From CAITSH01 sp964385505 (GTDB lineage Bacteria > Pseudomonadota > Gammaproteobacteria > Burkholderiales > SG8-39), in NCBI GenBank assembly GCA_964385505.1, contig CAYLPI010000124.1, positions 1 through 11,307 of the forward strand: a stretch of 11,307 bases of DNA, read 5' to 3'. Under the pieces are notes generated by a model. That model made no database searches. It had not been told where the DNA came from and was given only the letters and a program-made list of their open reading frames with translations. Position numbers and translations under genes: made by a program. Within the stretch, counting starts at the first letter, position 1. The number at the start of each line of letters is the position of its first letter. Positions 6,492 through 11,307 of the stretch are shown piece by piece.

Positions 6492-7373
6492 ATGAGCGTA
6501 CCGGCGGCCCTGATGCAGGGCATCGTCGTCGCCGCGTTCGGCCGGCAATACCTGGTGCGATCGGATGCCGATGAAATGCTGTTGTGCGTGCCCCGCGGCA
6601 AGAAGAGCGAGGTCGCCTGCGGCGACCGCGTAAGCTTTGCGCGCACCTCGGCCAACCAGGGCGTGATAGAGCATATCGAACCGCGCAGTACGCTTTATCT
6701 GCGCTCCGCCGCTTACCGCCAGAAACTCATCGCTGCCAACGCCACCCAGATCGCCATTGTCGTTGCCGCGGAGCCAAGTTTCAGCGAGGAACTCATCTGC
6801 CGGCTGATAGTGGGCGCAGAGGAGCAGCGCATGAAATCGCTGCTGGTGCTGAACAAGTCCGACCTGCCCGCCACCGTGTCTGCGCGCGCGCGGCTCGCCT
6901 GCTTTGCCGCAGCCGGCCATCGCGTGGTGGAGATTTCAGCACTGCACGATTGCTCGGCGCTGCTGCCTGTGCTGCACGGCGAAACAACGGTGCTGGTGGG
7001 ACAGTCGGGAATGGGCAAATCGACGCTGATCAACGGCCTCGTACCCGATGCCGAGGCGAGCACGCGTGAAATTTCGGCATTCCTCGACTCGGGCCGCCAC
7101 ACCACGACCCACGCCAGGATTTACCGCCTGGACGCAGACAGCCTGCTCATCGACTGCCCCGGGCTGCAGGAGTTCGGCCTGCACCACCTGAGCCGCGGCG
7201 AGATGGAGTACGGCTTTGTCGAGTTCCGCCCCTTCCTCGGCAAATGCCGCTTCAACGACTGCCTGCACGACGTCGAACCCGGATGTGCGTTGATCGCCGC
7301 GCGCGATGCCGGCCTGGTTGCGGCCAGGCGGTTCGAGCTGATGCGGCGCATCATCGCCGCAGAGCGGGTATGA
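6492..7373 (+). CDS. rsgA: Ribosome small subunit-dependent GTPase A
   Basis: RsgA (YjeQ) is a circularly permuted GTPase that binds the 30S subunit late in assembly and checks the decoding site. In the 293-residue product the order is an OB-fold (about 9-65), then G4 NKSD (121-124), then the P-loop GQSGMGKST (170-178), then G3 DCPG (221-224; DTPG is the commoner form). The G4-before-G1 order is diagnostic. The C-terminal zinc finger has C252, C257, H259 and C265, the standard C-x4-C-x-H-x5-C spacing. I chose ATG 6492; an in-frame TTG at 6480 would add four residues and overlap the dehydratase stop (TTGA). Neither has a clear Shine-Dalgarno. The next gene starts inside its stop (ATGA at 7370). 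Proximity to orn is a known association in enterobacteria. Confidence 0.95.
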   Translation: MSVPAALMQGIVVAAFGRQYLVRSDADEMLLCVPRGKKSEVACGDRVSFARTSANQGVIEHIEPRSTLYLRSAAYRQKLIAANATQIAIVVAAEPSFSEELICRLIVGAEEQRMKSLLVLNKSDLPATVSARARLACFAAAGHRVVEISALHDCSALLPVLHGETTVLVGQSGMGKSTLINGLVPDAEASTREISAFLDSGRHTTTHARIYRLDADSLLIDCPGLQEFGLHHLSRGEMEYGFVEFRPFLGKCRFNDCLHDVEPGCALIAARDAGLVAARRFELMRRIIAAERV

Positions 7374-7681
7374 CGCCGCTGTTCACATCGCTCAACCTGC
7401 ATGAGATCCATCACCTGAGAAATCTGCTCGCCGCAGAGGGCATTGCGAGCTTTGTCAAAAACGAAATGCTGTCGCGCCTGGCGGGGGAAATTCCGTTCAC
7501 CGAATGCGCGCCGCAACTGTGCCTGGCACGGGAAGCAGATCTTGCTGCGGCCGAAAAAATACTCGCTGTTTTCCGCATGGCTCCGATCAAAGGATCCGAC
7601 TGGACCTGCGGGCAATGCACAGAGCGTTGCGAAGGCCAGTTCAGCGACTGCTGGCGTTGCGGTACGCGGCGCCCGGGCTGA
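7370..7681 (+). CDS. DUF2007-type protein with C-terminal cysteine cluster
   Basis: A 103-residue soluble protein. Residues 1-68 resemble the DUF2007 (putative prokaryotic signal-transducing, PII-like fold) domain: it opens with LFTSLNLHEIHHLRNLLAAE, continues GIASFVKNEML (24-34), and ends CLAREADLAAAEKIL (51-65). Residues 79-97 form a small zinc-ribbon-like cluster with C80, C83, C87, C94 and C97 (WTCGQC ... CWRCG). Function is unknown; metal binding by the cysteines is inferred. ATG 7370 overlaps the rsgA stop (ATGA), so it is the last gene of the peptidase operon and probably translationally coupled to rsgA. It converges with the CobD-like gene 33 nt further on. No terminator with a T-run is visible in that gap, though TGCGCCTG occurs twice as a direct repeat (7683-7690, 7701-7708). 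Confidence 0.8.
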   Translation: MTPLFTSLNLHEIHHLRNLLAAEGIASFVKNEMLSRLAGEIPFTECAPQLCLAREADLAAAEKILAVFRMAPIKGSDWTCGQCTERCEGQFSDCWRCGTRRPG

Positions 7682-7714
7682 ATGCGCCTGGGGCGGTTTG
7701 TGCGCCTGCGGCGA

Positions 7715-8635
7715 CTAAAGTATGGCGGCGACGCCAAGCACCAGCAGCAACACCAGCCACAGGACCAGTGCACGCCAGACCAGGCCGATGGTGCTGTCGA
7801 GGAAACTGACATCGGCGTCGTCACCAGTGCCCATTTCCGGGCGCTCGACGATTTCGCCATCCTGCACGTAGGGCATGCCCAGCTTGACGCCCAGTGCGCC
7901 GGCACCCGCAGATATGACGATGCCCAGCACCGGATCCTTCCATTTTGCCGCCTGGCTGCGCCAGCAAAAAATCGCGTCCTCGAAGTCACCGACGATGGCG
8001 AACGCGCTGGCGGTGAAACGCGCCGGCAACCATTCCATGACGGCAAAGGCCTTGCTCGCAAACTGGCCGAAGCGGCCCAGTTCGCCATCCGGCGCGCCGC
8101 CCCAGCGACGATGGAAAAACGAGGTGAGCCGGTACAGGATTGCACCGCTCGGTCCGGGCAGAACCACGAACCAGAACACCACTGCAAACACATTACGATG
8201 CGAAGCGGCGAGCGCCTCCTCGATTGTCAGGCGCACCACCTCCTCGGCGTTCAGGTTGGCACAGCTATGGCCGCGCCAGGACGAAAGATGCCGGCGTGCA
8301 GAATCGAGATCATCCTGCTTCAGCGCCAAATGGATACCCGTAAAATGATGGCTGAACTGCCGAAAGCCCATGGTAAGGTAAAGGGCAAGCACGTTGAAAG
8401 CCAGCGCCAGCACCACATTGACACGCCACAACAGGGCATAGACAAGCCAGGTTCCGAGCACGATCGGCGCCACGCCGAGAAGCCAGGCAATCAGCCCGTG
8501 CTGCGATTCACCGGCATTGAAGTGCCGCTCCAGCCAGGTGGCGAGACGGCCCAGAGGGGACAAAAGATAGCGGCGGCCCGACAAGGGACGCCACTGCTCC
8601 ACAAGGAGCGCGATGATTAGTGAGAGCAGACTCAT
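7715..8635 (-). CDS. CobD/CbiB-family (AmpE-like) membrane protein
   Basis: A 306-residue inner-membrane protein with hydrophobic segments at about 1-13, 48-68, 72-90, 148-168 and 287-306. Features shared with CobD/CbiB (adenosylcobinamide-phosphate synthase): GPSGAILYR (161-169), LPARFTASAFAIVGD (203-217) and GAGALGVKLG (244-253). The N-terminal GDP...PHPV motif usual in CobD/CbiB is absent; residues 1-30 instead read LLSLIIALLVEQWRPL and onward. The middle (WLPARFTA..A.VGDFEDA) also resembles AmpE, the regulatory membrane protein beside AmpD. There are no other cobalamin genes in the window, so cobalamin synthesis should not be assumed. ATG 8635 is preferred; an in-frame GTG at 8656 would add seven residues. 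It is divergent from the SapC gene (56 nt between starts) and appears to be a single-gene unit. Confidence 0.82.
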   Translation of the reverse strand: MSLLSLIIALLVEQWRPLSGRRYLLSPLGRLATWLERHFNAGESQHGLIAWLLGVAPIVLGTWLVYALLWRVNVVLALAFNVLALYLTMGFRQFSHHFTGIHLALKQDDLDSARRHLSSWRGHSCANLNAEEVVRLTIEEALAASHRNVFAVVFWFVVLPGPSGAILYRLTSFFHRRWGGAPDGELGRFGQFASKAFAVMEWLPARFTASAFAIVGDFEDAIFCWRSQAAKWKDPVLGIVISAGAGALGVKLGMPYVQDGEIVERPEMGTGDDADVSFLDSTIGLVWRALVLWLVLLLVLGVAAIL

Positions 8636-8691
8636 GATGCGGGACGAAGATACCACACCCGCACCATTTTTGACGTGGCAATGGGGGAGAA

Positions 8692-9477
8692 ATGCCTGGG
8701 AATGCCGACGAATTGACCATTACGCCGCCGTTCGGATACGGGGAAATAGCACCGCTGCAAAAGCCCGACAGGGTGCTGCTTCCCGCCTCCGGCAGCACCC
8801 CGGACTTTTGCCGTCACATCAATGCACTGGCAGTCTCGGCAAGCGAGTTCAACGTTGCTGCGCGCGACTATCCGCTGGTGTTCAGTTCTGCCGATGACGG
8901 TGCGAGCTTCGCGCCGGTGGCTGTCCTCGGGATCGCCAACAACCAGAACCTGTTCGTAAGCGAGTCAGGCGAATGGGAAAAGGGGTGTTATGTGCCGGCC
9001 TTCGTACGGCGTTACCCCTTTTGCATCTCTAAACTCTTCGTCGATGGCGAAGCCAGGACCGAGCGGCTCGTATGTGTCGTCAAAGCCTACGTTGATTCGC
9101 AGGGGATCACGCTGTTCGACGGGTCCGGCGAGGCCACCGCGCAATGGCAGACCATCGAGCGCATGCTGCAAAACTACGAGGATGACCTGGATGCCACGGC
9201 GCAGATGTGCGCCATGCTGGCCAAGCTGGACCTGTTCTCACAGTTCAAGTTTGAAGTCATGTACGAGCACAAGGCGATGCTTACGGTGCAGGGCATGTAT
9301 CGCATAGACGAGTCGAAACTGACGGCACTCAAACCAGCGAGCCTGCAGGCGCTGGTAACCAAGGGACTGATGGGCCGGGTTTACGCGCACATGCACTCGC
9401 TTGAGCGCTTTGGCGACCTTTACGCCCGCGCCGAGGCGAAGGCCGCGCGACACACCACCGCCACGGTGATCACTTGA
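8692..9477 (+). CDS. SapC family protein
   Basis: A 261-residue protein with no signal peptide and no membrane segment. I recognise the SapC family (named after a Campylobacter S-layer locus gene), through the pattern: HINALAVSASEFNVAARDYPLVF (42-64), then APVAVLGIANNQNLFV (73-88), then GCYVPAFVRRYPF (97-109), then the acidic stretch after LFDGSGE (140-146). The biochemical function of the family is unknown; many members sit far from any S-layer gene, as here. ATG 8692 follows GGGGGAG (8683-8689) with only 2 nt between, an unusually short spacer; a TTG at 8713 is an alternative. It stands alone between a divergent CobD-like gene and a convergent Nudix gene (19 nt after its stop). Confidence 0.85.
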   Translation: MPGNADELTITPPFGYGEIAPLQKPDRVLLPASGSTPDFCRHINALAVSASEFNVAARDYPLVFSSADDGASFAPVAVLGIANNQNLFVSESGEWEKGCYVPAFVRRYPFCISKLFVDGEARTERLVCVVKAYVDSQGITLFDGSGEATAQWQTIERMLQNYEDDLDATAQMCAMLAKLDLFSQFKFEVMYEHKAMLTVQGMYRIDESKLTALKPASLQALVTKGLMGRVYAHMHSLERFGDLYARAEAKAARHTTATVIT

Positions 9478-9496
9478 GCGGCGGCGCCCTCCCCCC

Positions 9497-10117
9497 TTAC
9501 CGTGCCGACAGGTAGGCATAGAGATTCATCAGCATCCCCGCAGTTGCGCCCCAGATGTAGTGACGGCCGAACGGAAGCGCGTAGTAGTACCGCTCCCCGC
9601 CGTGCCAGATGACACTGTTGCGCTGGTGGTTGCGCGGATCGAGCACAAACCCCAGCGGGACCTCGAACAGTTCGGCCACCTCGAAAGGATCCAGCCTGAG
9701 CTCGGCTGCTTCATCGACGATGGCCACCACCGGGGTCACACGGTAACCGGTCACCGTGACGTACTCGTGCAAGCTGCCCAGGACCTCGACGCGATCCGGC
9801 TGCAGGCCGATTTCCTCATGTGCCTCGCGCAGTGCCGTCGCCTCAAGATCGCGGTCTTCGGGTTCGGCCCGTCCGCCCGGAAAACTGATTTGTCCGGCGT
9901 GATCGTGCAAATGCGCCGTGCGGCGGGTGAACAACACCGTCAATCCACCGGCGCGCCGCATCACCGGCACCAGCACCGCAGCCGGCCGGATTTCCTCTGG
10001 CTTGCGCCAGAGATGCCCGTCCCCGGCGGCGATTGGAACAACCAATCGCGGCAGCGAGAAACGCTGCCGCAACTGTTGCTCTGAATATTCGGGAGACTTC
10101 GCGCGCGTGGAATTCAA
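9497..10117 (-). CDS. CoA pyrophosphatase-type Nudix hydrolase (NudL-like)
   Basis: A 206-residue Nudix protein, predicted to split CoA and its derivatives into phosphopantetheine and 3',5'-ADP. The segment LFTRRTAHLHDHAGQISFPGG (62-82) matches the signature of the CoA-pyrophosphatase (UPF0035) subgroup. The catalytic core REAHEEIGL (97-105) is intact, with the metal-binding glutamates E101 and E102. YVTVTGYRVTPVVAIV follows, as in NudL. The longest open version starts at TTG 10117 without a Shine-Dalgarno. A second in-frame TTG at 10072 has GAG a few bases upstream and would give 191 residues, close to the 192 of E. coli NudL, so it may be the real start. No in-frame ATG exists before the domain. 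It lies 92 nt downstream of the stress-protein gene on the same strand, probably with its own promoter. Confidence 0.9.
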   Translation of the reverse strand: MNSTRAKSPEYSEQQLRQRFSLPRLVVPIAAGDGHLWRKPEEIRPAAVLVPVMRRAGGLTVLFTRRTAHLHDHAGQISFPGGRAEPEDRDLEATALREAHEEIGLQPDRVEVLGSLHEYVTVTGYRVTPVVAIVDEAAELRLDPFEVAELFEVPLGFVLDPRNHQRNSVIWHGGERYYYALPFGRHYIWGATAGMLMNLYAYLSAR

Positions 10118-10123
10118 GCAGGC

Positions 10124-10129
10124 ATTCTA
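10124..10129 (-). promoter_or_regulatory. Possible -10 box of the Nudix gene
   Basis: On the minus strand TAGAAT matches the sigma-70 -10 consensus at five of six bases. It sits 6 nt upstream of the TTG at 10117. I see no good -35 box at 16-18 nt spacing (TCCCGA or neighbours). If real, transcription would begin near 10117, which favours translation from the later TTG at 10072. Confidence 0.3.
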
Positions 10130-10166
10130 GCCCGATCGTTGCGCGTTCGGGATGCTCCGGCTGGAA

Positions 10167-10184
10167 ACGGGCGGATCCCGCCGT
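10167..10184 (-). terminator. GC-rich hairpin after the terC-usp operon
   Basis: On the minus strand ACGGCGG and CCGCCCGT can pair around a 3-nt loop, with one bulged C. The hairpin lies 25 nt beyond the stress-protein stop codon. Only a short T-run (GTTTCC) follows, so intrinsic termination is possible but weak. Confidence 0.3.
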
Positions 10185-10209
10185 TGCCGCTGTCGCTTCG
10201 GGCTGCCCG

Positions 10210-10713
10210 CTAGTCGATCAGGAACAGCGTGGTCAGTCCAAGGCCAACGCCGGCCGGCACGCCAAAACGTTCAAACAGCGTTGGACGCCTGCCCGCTACG
10301 ACTGCCACCGGAACGTTTGCCAGCCTGACCAGATCATTGGCAAATGACCCGGTCAGCAGCCGGTGCCAGGTAGATTTACGCGCGGTGCCGACGACCATCT
10401 GGTGGATACCCTGCTGGTTCGCGTACTCGACCGCAGTCTGTGCGGGCTGACCGGACAACACCGCACTGCGGTATTCGACGCCCGACTCACGTACCCTGCG
10501 CTCGGCCTCATGCAAACGCTCGCGCCCCGCAGCGGCGTGGACCTCGGCCAGGGTCTTGCGGGACACGAAGCGCCCGGCATGGCGGTTCATGCCCGGCTGG
10601 ACATTCACCAGATGCAGGCAGGTCTCACCGCGCCGCCTGGCCATTCCGATTGCGTGACTGAGCGCAATCATGGCGTTCTGGGATCCGTCGATGGGAACAA
10701 GAATATGGAACAT
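10210..10713 (-). CDS. Universal stress protein (UspA family)
   Basis: A 167-residue single-domain Usp. It opens HILVPIDGSQNAMIAL (3-18) with D9 at the usual nucleotide-contacting place; the core ends near VPVAVVAG (134-141). The ATP-binding loop normally reads G-x2-G-x9-G-S/T. Here it is GTAR (109-112), then nine residues, then GS (122-123), so the second glycine is replaced by R112. After the core there is a tail of about 25 residues, RFGVPAGVGLGLTTLFLID (149-167), much of it hydrophobic and possibly membrane-associating. ATG 10713 has a good ribosome site (GAGGG, 10724-10720 on the minus strand, 6-nt spacer). It follows the TerC gene by 12 nt, so the two form an operon. A general stress role is inferred from the family. 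Confidence 0.9.
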   Translation of the reverse strand: MFHILVPIDGSQNAMIALSHAIGMARRRGETCLHLVNVQPGMNRHAGRFVSRKTLAEVHAAAGRERLHEAERRVRESGVEYRSAVLSGQPAQTAVEYANQQGIHQMVVGTARKSTWHRLLTGSFANDLVRLANVPVAVVAGRRPTLFERFGVPAGVGLGLTTLFLID

Positions 10714-10725
10714 GCCGTACCCTCT

Positions 10726-11307
10726 TCAGGCGGTCGCCTGGCCGGGCTGCGCCGACCTGCGGTTGCGCATATAACCGAGTCCGAGAACGCCGCCGATGAC
10801 GAGCCCATACACAGCCCATTGCAGCGCGCTGTGCGTTTCAAAATACGCCTTGACCAGCGGTTCGCTCAGAACCATCTTGGCTGCGGTCCAGGCGAGTACC
10901 GCGGAACCAATGTAAATGATCGACGGGAAGCGCTCAACCCAGTGCAGTATCAGCGTGCTTCCCCAGATGACAATCGGAATGCTGATCAACAGCCCCAGCA
11001 CGACGAGCAGGAAGTTACCGTGCGCGGCACCGGCAACGGCCAGCACGTTGTCGAGGCCCATGACGGCGTCGGCGACAACAATGGTTTTCATCGCGCCCCA
11101 GAAGTTACTGGCAGGTGAAACATTGGGATCCTCTCCCGAATCTGCGGCAAGCAGCCTGTAGGCGATCCAGATCAGCATCAAACCGCCGATAAGCAGCAAT
11201 CCCGGAATCTTCAGCAGCCAGACCACGACTACCGTCATGCTGGTACGGACGACAATCGCGCCCACCGTCCCCCAGAGAATGGCCTTGCGCTGCAAATGCT
11301 TCGGCAC
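10726..11307 (-). CDS. TerC family integral membrane protein (YjbE-like), N-terminus missing
   Basis: The gene enters from the right edge, so its 5' end is outside the window; 193 codons are visible. The protein is strongly hydrophobic, with about five segments: residues 11-31, 34-52, 75-95, 99-120 and 126-145, plus a last one near 162-180. The motif VVADAVMGLDNVLAVAGAA, with its acidic residues inside a membrane helix, is the hallmark of the TerC family. The match is best to the YjbE-type subgroup, implicated in manganese or metal-ion export or metalation of exported proteins. The first visible codon is GTG at 11307, but the family's first helices should precede it, so I treat the gene as partial. 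The universal stress gene starts 12 nt after its stop. Any metal-responsive leader would lie outside the window. Confidence 0.88.
   Translation of the reverse strand: MPKHLQRKAILWGTVGAIVVRTSMTVVVVWLLKIPGLLLIGGLMLIWIAYRLLAADSGEDPNVSPASNFWGAMKTIVVADAVMGLDNVLAVAGAAHGNFLLVVLGLLISIPIVIWGSTLILHWVERFPSIIYIGSAVLAWTAAKMVLSEPLVKAYFETHSALQWAVYGLVIGGVLGLGYMRNRRSAQPGQATA

Noticed and set aside
7683..7708. Direct repeat TGCGCCTG x2 in the 33-nt gap before the CobD-like gene
   Set aside because: Only 8 bases and two copies in GC-rich sequence; no third copy or flanking structure, so chance is the simplest explanation.
7682..8620. A 312-codon plus-strand frame opposite the CobD-like gene
   Set aside because: It mirrors the minus-strand membrane protein, whose translation shows real helices and family motifs. 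The plus-strand product has a His/Gln/Arg-rich composition with no domain.
1..11307. Defence island, mobile element or novel multi-gene system
   Set aside because: Gene content is housekeeping, composition looks even along the window, and there are no transposases, integrases, terminal repeats, toxin-antitoxin pairs or nuclease/ATPase clusters.

Overview
The window is a GC-rich, densely coded stretch of bacterial chromosome. It looks like a betaproteobacterium: the combination of a GT39 (ArnT-like) glycosyltransferase, pgi, a DUF6494 microprotein, an FAD-linked D-lactate dehydrogenase, orn, an M48A peptidase, pterin carbinolamine dehydratase, rsgA and a CobD/AmpE-like membrane protein is what I would expect there. 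That assignment rests on protein-family recognition, not on a search. I see no rRNA, tRNA, CRISPR array, insertion sequence, phage gene or integration scar, and no gene-free stretch over 300 bases.

Layout. (1) 1-4084, plus strand: the 3' part of a membrane glycosyltransferase, pgi (5 nt downstream), a 68-aa DUF6494 protein, and a D-lactate dehydrogenase/glycolate oxidase-type flavoprotein. (2) 4114-4659, minus strand: orn, convergent with the flavoprotein gene. One GC-rich stem at 4081-4117 contains both stop codons. (3) A 244-nt divergent intergenic region, 4660-4903, which holds a perfect 9-bp inverted repeat just upstream of the next operon. (4) 4904-7681, plus strand: a tightly packed four-gene operon of M48A (Ste24-like) peptidase, pterin-4a-carbinolamine dehydratase, rsgA, and a DUF2007-type protein with a C-terminal cysteine cluster. 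Two of its junctions are 4-nt stop/start overlaps. (5) 7715-8635, minus strand: a CobD/CbiB-family (AmpE-like) membrane protein. (6) 8692-9477, plus strand: a SapC-family protein. (7) 9497-11307, minus strand, read right to left: a truncated TerC-family membrane protein, a universal stress protein 12 nt after it, and a CoA-pyrophosphatase-type Nudix hydrolase.

How the genes fit together. Most are housekeeping or maintenance genes: sugar phosphate isomerisation, D-lactate oxidation, nanoRNA turnover, 30S ribosome maturation, membrane proteolysis, cofactor recycling and nucleotide clean-up. The adjacency of orn and rsgA echoes the orn/rsgA neighbourhood of enterobacteria, here with the peptidase and the dehydratase between them. 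TerC plus UspA reads as a small metal/stress operon.

I did not find a convincing new multi-gene system. The points most worth a second look are the palindrome in the leader of the peptidase operon, the CobD-like protein that lacks the usual N-terminal motif and any cobalamin neighbours, the variant nucleotide-binding loop and hydrophobic tail of the stress protein, and the uncharacterised DUF6494 and SapC proteins.
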